Positions 1-11,213 of a stretch of DNA of 64,000 nucleotides are shown here, piece by piece. Source of the DNA: Strongyloides papillosus (taxonomy: Eukaryota; Nematoda; Chromadorea; Rhabditida; Strongyloididae); the NCBI GenBank assembly GCA_005656395.1, contig SRSI01000078.1, positions 1,426,001 to 1,490,000 of the forward strand, given 5' to 3'. The notes under the pieces are model-generated. The model had not been told where the DNA came from, searched no databases, and saw only the letters and a program-made list of their open reading frames with translations. Position numbers and translations under genes: made by a program. The stretch's first letter is position 1. Each line of letters begins with the position of its first letter.

Positions 1-535
1 TTCGTTCGTAACATAAAGCTCTTAACCTATCACCGTTTGAATTTCTTTCTCCAAAAGAGAATATATGATTAAACATATTCTTTTCACATCCAACTTCTGC
101 ATTAAAATCTTCCATAACAATAGTATAACTATCATCAGATTTTCTATGTTTCGTAATAAAGCTGTTAAATTCAATGAAAAAATTGTCCTTAACATCTTCA
201 TCAGAGGATTCTGTGGGAGCATAGCCTACACCAATAAACCATTTTGTTCTAGAACCTTCAAAAGATAGTCTAATAAAACCCATTCTGGGAAATAATGCCC
301 ATTCATGTAATTTATATTTTTCTGCCAAAATCAGAAAGCCTACACCAGCATTACCATTCAATGATTCACTATACATTAATAAACAGTTCTTTAGATCATT
401 AGTTTCAATTACTTTGTGTTTTTGTCTAACTTCAGTCAGTGCAATAATGTTAATATTTAATTTAATTGCTTCATTTATGAGATTATCTACCAAACTTTTA
501 CTCAATGATCGACAGTTGTATGTACCCATAAACAT
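1..535 (-). mobile_element. Non-LTR retrotransposon endonuclease domain, partial
   Basis: An open reading frame runs on the minus strand from ATG at 535 off the left edge, about 178 codons without a stop. It starts MFMGTYNCRSLS, continues with IIALTEVRQKH (an acidic active-site position of APE-type endonucleases), and later has WFIGVGYAPTESS and VMEDFNAEVG. The last resembles the GDFNA motif, keeping D and N but with Glu where Gly is usual. These motifs in this order are those of the exonuclease-endonuclease-phosphatase domain of RTE-like LINE polyproteins (often labelled craniofacial development protein 2-like). The reverse transcriptase would lie outside the window, so intactness cannot be judged. 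A stop lies upstream of 535 in the same frame. Confidence 0.75.
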
Positions 536-1868
536 ATTTGATGACAATTTTGATTACAATATTAGAATATACCAGTAGTATAGATTTAATGAGTTAATTT
601 ACTCAAAAAGTGTTATAATTAGCGCAATAAAAAGATGACGATGTATGGATAACACCAATTTTATCAAACCCTCCACGACTAAGATAAGTACGTACGCTTC
701 AAAGGGTAGATTTACCTGATTGTTTCAATAATATTAAGAGAAAATTATAAAACAACCACTCTCTATGAGAGCAAAAGGAAAAATCGAGGACTTTAATTAC
801 TTCTAGAAATTCCGCGGGAAAGAAGTTTTTCCTTACAGTTGGCTATAAAACCGCTTCAAATCTTTTTCCATTCTTAATATATGTTAAAAAGCAAAAAACA
901 ATTTTTGGCACTTTTTTAAATTTTTCTAACAAAAAATGGATTGTTAGCATTTTTTGATTAATGATAGCTTTTATTTATGTTTAAAAATTATACATTTGGC
1001 ATTTTAATCATTGTAATCGGATAAGTTTAAGTTAATATTGATTAAATATCTGTTATCAATTGATATTCAGCATATAATTATTAAGCAAAAATTATTAGAA
1101 CATTGATAATTAATGCATAATTGTATTAATCAAATAAGTTTTAATTTATAAAGCTATTAAAATAATACATTTTCAGATATTTATCACTATAATTGAACAA
1201 CAATAATCTTTGTTACGATAAAGTTATGATAATATTTTTCTGGAAAAATTTGTATGTAAAAATTACTTTGTAACCAAAAAATTGGCAAAAATAGATTTTT
1301 TGATTTTAAAAATAATTCACTAAAGTAAAATTCATGAGATATTTTTAGAGTTATGATTAAAATTAAATAATATAATTTTTTTTACTGAATATAAAACAAT
1401 TCATTAAGAGATTTTTTTAGTTTATGTATTATATTCCTGCAAATCAAGTAACAACTAATAATGTTAGATAATAGCAAAAATAATACAATAAAATATGTAC
1501 GTAATTGAAACTTGGCAGTGAATTTTATGAGCAACTCTGTATAGGCGAAAAAAAATATTTTAGTATTTTTTAACTTCAAATTTTTGTCATACGAATTAAG
1601 TGATATAAATCAGGTCTTAACTTATTTTTAAAGTATTTCAAAAATTGTTATGTACAACTCAAATTTTACAGCAATCGTCTTTATAATTTTAAAAATCCAA
1701 AGACGCATAATGACTATTTAAAAACATTATCTATTCTTTAAATACAAGCATATGATTTTCTAAACCAATAACAAGAATTTAATTGTTTCGAACTACAGCA
1801 AAGCATGTTAACAATCATGATAATAAATGGTCTATATTTTAGATTTCCTTAATTTTCTAACAATATAT

Positions 1869-3316
1869 ACAGGGTGTCCCATAATTAACTCCCCACCTGA
1901 GAGAGCTTATAACTTTTTTCTACGAAGAGATAAAAACGTGAAATTTTGCAGGTGAGTAGAACCAAGAGGCAATATTTTTTAAATTTTTTATTTTTAAAAA
2001 ATTATGGTCCCATTAGGACTTATGGCCATTTGAAAAAAATGTGTCTTTTCGCCTTTATGAGTACGTAACTTTTTTATGAAGAGATATTTATATGATTCTT
2101 TTACAGATCGAAAGCTCAACTTTTTTTGCACTAGAATTTTCAATATCATAAATATTGAACTTCATTAACATTGATTAATTTTTAATTAAAACAAAAAAAC
2201 CACGATTTTTGCCAAAATTTCGTAGTTTTTTTTAAATTAAAGCTCATTGAGAAGATTCTCACAAAAGTTTTATTATTATTCTGATGGAGTTAACGAAGCT
2301 CTATCAAATGAGTGTAGTACCATTAAAATCAAATGTTATTGAAGGAAGTTATGATTTATCAAAGATCACAAATTTCGTACTTTTGGTAAAAAATAAAGTT
2401 ACAAACACTGTTTTTTTTAACAAATTTAATACCTAATAGTATTATTTTCATCAATAAAGTATGCTAATTTACGGTATATTGCTCATTTGTTCATATTTGG
2501 CCAAAAAAATTTGAATATGTTTTATCACTTAAATTTTTTTAAAAATCATTTTTTTTTAACATTTATTACAATTTATCTGCGTTTTATACTATTTTATATA
2601 ACAATTGCCCTATAAGAGCATTTTTATGCATCTTTCAAAAATTTCGTATTTTCGACCTTGTTCTCATTGGATTTATGTTCGAAATATGAATAATTAGCAA
2701 TAAAAAATAAAATAATATTTCAACTACTTTCAATAAATAATTATTATCGATGTTGAAAAATTGAAAGAAATAGCGTACTTTTTATCAAATACTAAAGAAA
2801 ATGAAAAATTAGACTATTTTTGAATTGTCATAACTTTTTTAAAACTTATTACTAGGAAACAAGATTATTACCGTTGAATAGGGCATCGTTTACTCTATTA
2901 GAATAATGATAAAGCTTTTGCAAGAATCTTCTCAATGAGCTTTAATTTTGAAAAAACTACGAAATTTTTGCAAAAATCGTGGTTTTTTTGTTTCAATTAA
3001 AAATTAAACAATGTTAATAAAGTTCAATATTTATGATATTGAGGATTCTAGTACAAAAGAAGTTGGGCTTTCGATCTGTAAAAGAATCATCTTAATATCT
3101 CTTTATATAAAAAAGTTACGTACTCATAAAGGCGAAAAAAACACATTTTTTTCAAATGGCCATAAGTCTTAATGGGACCATAATTTTTTAAAAATAAAAA
3201 ATTCAAAAAATATTGTCTCTTAGTTCTACTAACCTGCAAAATTTCACGTTTTTATCTCTTCGTAGAAAAAAGTTATAAGCTCTCTCAGGTGGGGAGTTAA
3301 TTATGAGACACTCTGT
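1869..3316. mobile_element. Inner inverted-repeat element bounded by ACAGGGTGTCCC-type ends
   Basis: Within the palindrome, 1869-1880 reads ACAGGGTGTCCC, and its mirror at 3305-3316 is the reverse complement with two changes. Both ends sit beside TATA-rich flanks (TATAT on the left, ATATA on the right), as expected for insertion at a TA-containing site. The arms continue inwards with matching sequence about CCCCACCTGAGAGAGC. Such ends recall non-autonomous DNA transposons. However, the mirror symmetry extends outwards well past these ends, so this may be a sub-block of the larger palindrome rather than a separate insertion. Confidence 0.45.
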
Positions 3317-3682
3317 ATATATTGTTGGAAAATTAAGAAAATCTAAAATATAGACCAATTATTATCATGATTGTTAACATGCTTTGCTGTAGTTCGAAAC
3401 AATTAAATTCTTGTTATTGATTTAGAAAATCATATGCTTGTATATAGAATAGATAATGTTTTTAAATAGTCATTATGCGTCTTTGAATTTTTAAAATTAT
3501 AAAGACGATTGCTGTAAAATTTGAGTTGTGCATAACAATTTTTCGAAATACTTTCAAAATAAGTTAAGGCCTGATTTATATCACTTAATTCATATGACTA
3601 AAATTAAAAGTTAAAAAATACTAAAATATTTTTTTTCGCCTATATAGAATTTCTCATAAAATTCACTGCCAATTTTAAATTA

Positions 3683-3970
3683 TGTAAGAAAAAAATGTAT
3701 TGTTCTGGAGCCCCACTCTCTAATTGGAATGTCAAGATAGGTTAGAATAATATTTTATTAGACAAGTTAAACACAATGTGGAGAAAAGAGAAATAGATTA
3801 CAATATAAAAATTTTGTGGGTATTTATACCCTAAAAATCGTTACATTTAGATGATGATAAACTAAAATATCAAGCTTTACACTTGATTCACAATAGCTAA
3901 GATGAAGAACAATTTAACAATCTACAATATTTCACAAATAAGAATAAAATATAAACTAAATATTTCACTT
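3683..3970. mobile_element. Insertion of about 285 bp in the right palindrome arm, possibly a solo LTR
   Basis: The left arm reads without a break from its 1,500 region to 1,515. The mirror sequence in the right arm is split between about 3682 and 3971 by about 285 bp with no counterpart. The inserted DNA contains TGTTCTGGAGCCCC from 3701, and a TGT...ACA span from 3701 to 3975 would fit a solo LTR. GTA occurs on both sides of the break. I cannot fix the exact ends or a convincing target duplication. The insertion must be younger than the palindrome. Confidence 0.5.
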
Positions 3971-4690
3971 GTACATATTTTATTATATTATTTTTGCTAT
4001 TATCTAACATTATTAGTTGTTACTTGATTTGCAAGAATATAATACATAAACTAAAAAAATCTCTTAATGAATTGTTTTGTATTCAGTAAAAAAATTTATA
4101 TTATTTAATTTTAATCATAACTTCAAAAATATTTCATGAATTTTACTTCAGTAAATCATTTTTAAAACCGAAAAATCTATTTTTGCTAATTTTTTGGTTA
4201 CAAAATAATTTTTACATACAAATTTTTCCAGAAAAATATTATCATAACTTTATCGTAACAAAGTTTATTGTTGTTCAATTATAGTGATAAATATCTGAAA
4301 ATGTATTATTTTAAAAGCTTTATAAATTAAAACTTATTTGATTAATACAAATGTGCATTAATTATCAGTTTTCTAATAATTTTTGCTTAATAATTATATG
4401 TTGAATATCAATTGTTAACAGATATTTAATCATAACTTAACTTAAACTTATCCGATTACAGTGATTAAAATGCCAAATGTATAATTTTAAACGTAAATAA
4501 AAGCTATCAATTATCAAAAATGCTAACAATCCATTTTTTGCTAAAAAATTTAAAAAAGTGCCAAAAATTATTTTTTGCTTTTTAACATATATTAAGAATG
4601 GAAAAAGATTTGAAGCGGTTTTATAGCCAACTGTAAGGAAAAACTTTTTTCCCGTGGAATTTCTAGAATTAATCAAAGTCCTAAATTTTT

Positions 4691-7003
4691 ATGTACTTTT
4701 AAATCCCATTAAATATGAAAACAAGTACAATTAATAATTTAGTTTTTTGATTATACTCTAAGACTGAGACATAAGATGATCTTACAACTTTACTCATTAG
4801 ATAGAACATCTTAAAATGGTTTTTTTTATATAATAATAAAAATCTAATTATTTTTTATTTATAAAGTTATAACGGAAAAATTAACTTTTTAAAAATCATA
4901 ATTTTTTGGAAGTTTTATTTTTTTTCGTCAACAAATGAAAATTTCTCTAGAATTTCATATCTTAAATATTAACCAAAGAATTCCGTCAAAATTGCTTTGG
5001 AATTGGAAAAATTTAAAGAGTAAGGAGATATTAATTAAAATATCGATAAATAATCTTTGGTAAATTTTAGATAAAACCATCACAACTTGATAATAGGTAA
5101 CTCTACAAAAAAATATTTGCACAATCAGGTAGATAGTCATTTTCTGCATAATTAAGATGAAGAAAATATTTTTAATTTATTCGTCTAGTTAACCGAAGAT
5201 GAGTTCATATTGTGCAGATCTACATAAGATGATCCAGATTTACAAAAGATGGCTATCTGTGCATCTTGACATATCAATTTGACAAAAAAATCTTTCTACA
5301 AAAAAAAATTCCCCAAAAAAGTTCAGGCAATTTTGATATACCCAAACTTGTTCGATTTCTTGAGATTAATATTAAAGTGTAAGAAATTAAAATATTTAGA
5401 GAGACTTTTTTTATTTTTCTTAATTTCATTTCCAGATCAGAAATATATCACTTTGAAGTTCCAAAGTTTGGGGTAAAAAACGATGTTTTGTAGAATAATT
5501 TAAATTTTATAATCGCTGTAGCGATTGTTTATTTTTTTGTTTGTATGTAATAAGTGTAAGAAACAACACATATCCGTGAAATTTCAGGTTAATAGAACTA
5601 TTTTAAAGGGGGACTTTAGTGACCATACATTTTAATATTATTCTCACTTAAGTAAAACAAAAAAAATTCAAAAAATAAATCTATAATTACCATTAAAAAT
5701 GTTATAATAATCTAATGTTATTGACAAAATTGTTATTTAACCGTTGTGTGTTATCTAAAATTTTATTTATTTATTTATTTTGAGTATTACATAATCTTGT
5801 AATTTTCCTATCCAAAATTTAATTGTATTTAGTTTAGTTCTAAAAACTTGTGATAAAGAGTTGTTAAAAACAATTATAATATTAATATAGTAAGTAATTT
5901 GGAATGAAATTATTTAATAAATATAATTTAGGTGACCACTACTTTATTGTATTTTATTAATTGTCAATAAAAGTCTTCTAACTAAGTCTTACACACCAAT
6001 AAAACTTTTATAAAAATTCTTACTCTTAAATAAATGTATCTTAAGAACGGAAATTTAGATGAATTTAATATTTTTTTTACATTTAAAATTTAAAAATACA
6101 TATCTTTTGTAAAAAAAATGTAGAGTACACGAAAACCCATTTGCGACACAGATTTCGTTTCTAATAAATATAGGGATAGAGAATTTTTTGCTTAAGTAAT
6201 GACAAGCAGCAACCTGCTACACTGGTCTATACTTTCCCCAAAAATAGTTTTGTGTTTAAAAATAAGAATTTTTAAAAAAATTGAAAATCTTTTGTTTCAT
6301 AATATTACAACTATTAACTTCAAAGTAGTATTTCCTATTTATTATATTTTATGATATTAGTAATTACTTTTGAAATGTTATATAGGTTTTTTAATATTAA
6401 ATATTTAGAAAATATGTTTTTTTTAAATTGCTCCATGATTCTTTACTCATTTGATATTTTTTATTTGAGTAAAAATTTAATAAGTTGTTGCTGGCGTCAA
6501 TTCCTATTAGAACAAAAACTCAGATCTGTATAAATTTTATTTATTAACTATAAGTAAAGTATTTATGTGGCCACCTTGAGAGAGACACAATACAATATTA
6601 AACAAAGACAACATTATACTTACACAATACAAGTAGTTAAATTTTTAACAATATAAATATAAGATCTCCAAATTCACAACTTAGATAACTAATATTTTAA
6701 AATGAATAAAAAGAATGAATAAAAACCTTGGGATTGGTTCACTAAACCTTATTCCAAAATTACAAAAATCAGAACTTCTACTTAAGATATGGCTATATCT
6801 TATTTTTGAATAACAATTTGGAAATTGTCAAAATTAAAATAGAAAATTAAGACGAATGTTTATGTTATACTTCTAAGTAGTTAAAAAATGGATAGTTTAG
6901 TTATAAAATATGATGAAAATCTAAAGTACAGATTATATTTAAGTTTTGTTAGATTTTTTAAAACATTAATAATATTTGAGATTGATCATAAATATTTTAT
7001 TAT
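4691..7003. other. Gene-free AT-rich stretch
   Basis: No reading frame with coding character or recognisable RNA is visible over 2.3 kb. Short ORFs here (for example near 5,280-5,470 and 6,350-6,530) are low-complexity F/L/K-rich translations expected by chance. A perfect small hairpin lies at 5511-5526, AATCGCT and AGCGATT around a two-base loop. Confidence 0.6.
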
Positions 7004-7085
7004 TGTCCCGAAGGGAACCCCTGTTCTTATACTGTTGGTATCTTAATATTAAATAAAATTAAATCAGACTTAAAACTTTTTGACA
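7004..7085 (+). repeat. 5' LTR
   Basis: It begins TGTCCCGAAGGGAACCCC and ends TGACA, the usual TG...CA borders. It matches 10789-10870 at 79 of 82 positions. It includes an AT-rich stretch with AAATAAAATTAAA, but no promoter can be assigned with confidence. Confidence 0.92.
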
Positions 7086-7089
7086 CCTG

Positions 7090-7102
7090 TGGCGATCCTG
7101 GC
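7090..7102 (+). promoter_or_regulatory. Primer-binding site
   Basis: TGGCGATCCTGGC lies four bases after the 5' LTR. It starts with TGG, the complement of the CCA end of a tRNA, as expected for minus-strand priming. The tRNA cannot be identified without a tRNA set. Confidence 0.7.
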
Positions 7103-7138
7103 TGTTATTTTAATATTTAACTTGTTTCATAACCTATT

Positions 7139-10100
7139 ATGGAAGAAAAATCAGATGCGCTAATGAAGATGAGTAAGGCCGAGTTATCATCGTTGCTATC
7201 ATCTACTCTCTCAACCCAACCCAAAGTTAAGTCTCTGTTCGCTGGTCAAATGGATTTCGACTTGTTTCTGTTATCAAACCACCATTTTTACTGTAACCTC
7301 CCTCATTTGAAGGTCGAGAGTGAAAAAGTTGGCAAATTGATTCAAACTTTGTCGGATGATATCGTGAAAAAACTCGCTGAATTTTTTGGTATTAAATTCA
7401 TGTCTTCAACTTCCTATGATTCTGTGATCGAATATTTGCAAGGGCGTTATAACAAAAAATAATCTCGTTTTTCTGTTATAGCTAGATTGTCGGACACTTC
7501 AAAGAAGCAAGACACGTTATTCGACTGGTTTTCCCGCTTACGTTCGATGACTCATCAGTTAAAGGCAAAATTTGGTACAGAATTGTGTGATCTTGTAATT
7601 ATCATAGACGTCATCTCTCAGCTCCATGAACCATTGAAGATTGAATCTATTAAGTATGTTGAGTCCACTTCGCTTAAGGAACTTAATCTCACAAATTTTT
7701 TGTCTTATGTAGAAACTCTTCAATTAGCAAGTTCTATAGACCAAATTGATGCATTTAAAGTTGTCAGAAAAAAGCGTCAAAGAAAGAACCCACGTTATCG
7801 TAAAAGATCTTCCGGTACAAAGCAGAAAGATGTTGATGCTATTTATTTTGATTCAGTCGATTTCTTGTCAACATGCTCGAAATTTATTACTGTAAATCTT
7901 TCTTCTAAGGTTTCATGTAATATGAAAGTTGATACAAGTGCTGATGATTCTGTTATACCCTTTTCTTTTTACAAAAAGAATCTCTCGAATGTGCCGCTTC
8001 AAAAAACTTCAAAAATCTGCACTTCAGCTACCAATGCTCCTATTAAAGTATATGGTTTTTTCAATTTTTCATTTGACAATGTTTCTTATCCTTGTTATGT
8101 TGCTGATGTTGCGAGACCGCTTTTAGGAGGTAATGCGGCTTGGATGGCTGTTCAATTGCTTTTATCTTCAAGGGTGGACGAAATCAAGCACGATCCTAAT
8201 CTTCTTTCAAATATTAAGCAGAAATTTCCAAATTTATTTGATCTTTCAGGAAAACAAACTGGTGTTCATGATTATGTTGTTGATGATGATATACTCAATC
8301 ATCCTCCAATTTTTATCCCACCACGTCGTATTCCTCTTGGACTGGAAAATGATGTTAAAAGTATCATAGAAGATTGAGAAAAGCAAAACATTATCACGAA
8401 ACACACTTCAATTGCTAAATGGAATACACCATTGTGCTTAGTTAAGGCATCAACAAAGCCCTTACGTATCTGCATGGATTTTTCTGCAACTGTTAACCGT
8501 GTTACGAGTACTCGCTGCACTTTACTGGATAATTTTGATGTTCTTTTTAGGGATTTAAGTGATGCTTGTTTCTTTACACACTTAGATCTGTCCTCAGCAT
8601 TTTTGCAATTACGGTTATCTGATTCACTATCATCCATAATGACCTTTAAAGTTTTAGATACTACATACAAATGGCTACGTTGTCCTTTCGGGTATAAAAA
8701 TTCACCATATCATATGCAAACATTTTTATCATGGGTACTTCGTGATTGTGTTGAATTTACAAAAATCTACTATGATGATATTTTGATATATGCATCTAAT
8801 ATGTCTGACCTTACCAAATTCACCTTCCAGGTTTGTAAACAAATGGACCGTTATAACTTTGTATTAAACGAACAAAAATCAGTTTTCGGATCCAATGTTG
8901 TTTGTTTTTTAGGCTGGAAGATTCAAGATGGAAAACGTTACTGGACTGATGCTGCTAAAAATTCAATTCTTTCAATTCGTTCTCCCTAAAATGTTGCTGA
9001 TATACGTACAATTTTAGGTGTCTGTGCTCATTATGCTGATGCTATTCCAAATTTGATGAATTTTATTCCTTTACTTTCTCCGCTGTGCCGTAAGTATGCA
9101 AAATTTGAATGGAACTCAAAATTAGAATCACTTTTTCAAAAATTTAAGGCTAGCATTCTATCATTATCACATAGCTATTTTTTTAAGAAAGATCGACCAA
9201 CCTATTTATCATGTGATGCTTCTAGTATTGAAATTGGAGGTGTGCTAGAACAACAAGTTAATATTGGTGGGAAGTCAATCCGTGTTCCAGTTTTATTTTT
9301 TAGTAAAGCTCTTTCTCAGTCACAAATCAATTATTCTCAAACTGAAAAAGAACTTTTCGCACTGATCACTGGACTTCAAAAATTTAAATATTATATCATG
9401 GCTTCCAACTGCAAAGTTTTTGTAGACCATAAGGCACTTTGTTATTTGATAGATGTCAGTCAAGGCAAGAAACCAATTCCTGATCATATTTCTGGCCGTC
9501 TTCAACGCTGGTTGTTAATTGTTCAATCTTATTGTTTGTCTGTTGATTTTATCCCAACATCCAATTTTTGCATGCCGGATCTTCTTTCTAGAATGGTAGC
9601 TGCAATGGATATTTCTTCTGAGTTAGTTATTTCAGAAATGTGTGTTGAAAGAGAGTTTGCTGCTGTTAACTTCAATACCTTTTTCTCAGAAAGTGATTTT
9701 CGTTCAGCAGCTTCTGAAGATGTGGATATTTGCAGAATCAAAAAGTTTCTTAGTGATGGTTTCCCTGCTTTTACTTCTCTGTCAAAACATGACAAATGGA
9801 TTTATAGAAATAAAAAACATTTTGTGTTGAAAGATGATGTTCTCTTTTACAAAGACCGCTATTATCTGCCTTCAAAACTTATACCACAACTTTTGAAACA
9901 ACTGCATAGAAATCACAACTCTGTAGCTTCAATGTATTCTATGGTACTTAAAGAATGTTATTTTAAGAATTGTTACGAAGATTTTATGCGGCTTTGGAAA
10001 GATTGTGTCGAATGTCAGCAATCCAGAAGAAAACCACCAATTCGTTTTTCTTTTTGGAAAGCTTCACGACCACGCCAATTTATTCATCTGAACATTTGCT

Positions 10101-10711
10101 ACTGTTTTGGACATAAAATTCTTCTTTCTGTTGATAATTGGAGCAATTTTTCCTCTGCATGGCTGTTGAAGAGTATAACTTCTTCTTCTATTATCTCATG
10201 TTGTAAGGAATATCTTCTCACCTATGGACCCGTTGAATTCTTCATGGTTGATAGTGGACGTCAATTTATCAGTAAAGAATTTTTATCTGTTTTTCTTAAT
10301 GTCAAAATTGTTCCACCAGAAGCTCATCATTGTAATGGAAAAGTAGAACGTCATTGTCAAAACTTAAAGAAATTTGTTAAACAAAATTATGGTTCAAAAA
10401 TCACTGATATCTTAGATGACTATCTCTTTAAATACAGATATGAGACAATTTTTTTAGGACAAGAACCTTCATATCATAAGTTTTTTAATACTATTGTCAA
10501 TTTTCCTCGGATTCTTAATATGAAAACTTCTGAGAACGCTAATGAAAAGGTTAGACAATTTTCAATTAAACAAACAGTTAAAGCTTTTCATAAAACAGGG
10601 ACTAAATTGCGTGAGGGTATAATTATTGATAAACTATCTGACTTCATTTACGCTATCCGTCTTTCTAACGGTGCTATAATAACTCGTCATGTTAATGAAA
10701 TAATTAATTAA
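7139..10711 (+). pseudogene. Gag-Pol polyprotein, interrupted by three in-frame stops
   Basis: One frame runs from ATG 7139 to the terminal stop at 10711 and is broken only by stops at 7460-7462 (TAA), 8375-8377 (TGA) and 8987-8989 (TAA); no frameshift is needed. Gag-like sequence comes first, without a CCHC knuckle but with a basic RKKRQRKNPRYRKR stretch. The aspartic protease site is DTSA near 7931. Reverse transcriptase shows LDLSSAF, PFGYKNSP and YYDD (near 8768). RNase H shows SCDASS near 9209. Integrase has a HxxxH/CxxC-like zinc region, DSGRQF (Asp at 10250) and a downstream Glu at 10346. The first integrase catalytic position reads HLNICY, with AAC at 10091 where Asp is normal. The D-to-E gap is 31 residues instead of about 35. 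The copy is very probably inactive. Confidence 0.9.
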
Positions 10712-10780
10712 TAGTTAAATTTTACTTTATTTTATTTACATATATGTCACTTTATGATTTTGTACCCAAAATTCTTTTTG

Positions 10781-10788
10781 AGGGGGAC
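10781..10788 (+). promoter_or_regulatory. Polypurine tract
   Basis: AGGGGGAC lies directly before the TG of the 3' LTR, the standard place for the plus-strand primer. Confidence 0.75.
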
Positions 10789-10870
10789 TGTCCCGAAGGG
10801 AACCCCTGTTCTTATACTGTTGGTATCTTAATATTAAATAAAATTAAATTAAACTTAAAACTTTCTGACA
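10789..10870 (+). repeat. 3' LTR
   Basis: It is a copy of the 5' LTR with three substitutions, at two positions in the AAATT/AAATC segment and one near the TGACA end. Confidence 0.92.
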
Positions 10871-10903
10871 CAGTCTAATTATAATTATTTATCTTTAGGT
10901 ACA

Positions 10904-11213
10904 TTATTTAAAGTAATCCGTGATCTTAGATTGAGAACTGCAATTAGTGATATGATTTACTATTTTATTTTTTAAACGAGCTATATGAGGAAGAGAATCA
11001 TCTACTATAGAATTTTTGATGTAAGTTCTTAAGTTGTATGGACCCCTAATAACTTCATCTTTTGTTACTTCTTGAGTAATTTCTTCATCACTATCAAAAT
11101 CATTGAATTCATTATTATTAAGATCAGAAGACTTTCAAATTTAAATTACCATACGTATTTTCATTACTCCATAAAGTATCAATTTTAGAAAATTTTTTAG
11201 TAAATTCATGCCT
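10904..11213 (-). pseudogene. C-terminal relic of an unidentified, possibly transposon-encoded protein ending in a PIP-box-like motif
   Basis: On the minus strand two abutting frames read as one protein tail if a single-base frameshift near 11132 is allowed. The first contains HEFTKKFSKIDTLWSNEN. The second is acidic (FNDFDSDEEITQEV), then RGPYNLRTYIKNS, and ends QSKITDYFK directly before a stop at 10904-10906. QSKITDYF fits the PCNA-interacting consensus Q-x-x-I-x-x-Y-F. No ATG is present. A splice acceptor-like TTAG precedes the upstream frame at about 11213. The region lies among transposon debris, and PIP boxes are known in some transposases, so a DNA-transposon origin is plausible but unproven. 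Confidence 0.4.

Larger units (their letters stand above)
776..4690. repeat. Giant imperfect palindrome (fold-back structure)
   Basis: The left arm (about 776-2330) is the reverse complement of the right arm (about 2850-4690). Paired positions sum to about 5,185 over the inner part, so the centre lies near 2,592. Checked pairs are 790-900 with 4570-4682, 1380-1500 with 3971-4090, 1594-1603 with 3581-3590, 1881-1900 with 3285-3304, and 2241-2250 with 2932-2941. Where compared base by base, the arms are about 95% identical. The central 500 bp pairs poorly. No credible protein is encoded. Beyond 776 and 4690 the similarity stops, and I see no clear target-site duplication. It could be a fold-back transposon or a head-to-head duplication. 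Confidence 0.88.
7004..10870 (+). mobile_element. Ty3/gypsy-type LTR retrotransposon, decayed
   Basis: The element is 3,867 bp with two 82-bp LTRs, a primer-binding site just after the 5' LTR, a gag-pol reading frame, and a purine tract before the 3' LTR. The order protease, reverse transcriptase, RNase H, integrase is that of Ty3/gypsy (Metaviridae). LTRs of 82 bp are unusually short for this group. The LTRs differ at 3 of 82 positions, so the insertion is not very old, yet the coding region carries three stops. The five bases outside each LTR do not match (ATTAT against CAGTC), so no target-site duplication is visible. Confidence 0.92.

Noticed and set aside
1382..1579. Minus-strand frame of 65 codons
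   Set aside because: It lies in a palindrome arm, is F/L/I/K-rich, and its frame is split by the insertion in the mirror arm.
3701..3975. Definite solo LTR call
   Set aside because: TGT...ACA borders are present, but flanking bases do not form a clean duplication and the mirror arm places the breakpoints slightly differently. Kept only as a possible solo LTR.
4437..4676. Minus-strand frame of 79 codons
   Set aside because: It lies in the outer palindrome arm, and the mirror copy on the other arm does not keep a full matching frame. The composition is that of chance AT-rich DNA.
8299..8670. Minus-strand frame of 123 codons
   Set aside because: It is antisense to the reverse transcriptase region and has no family resemblance.
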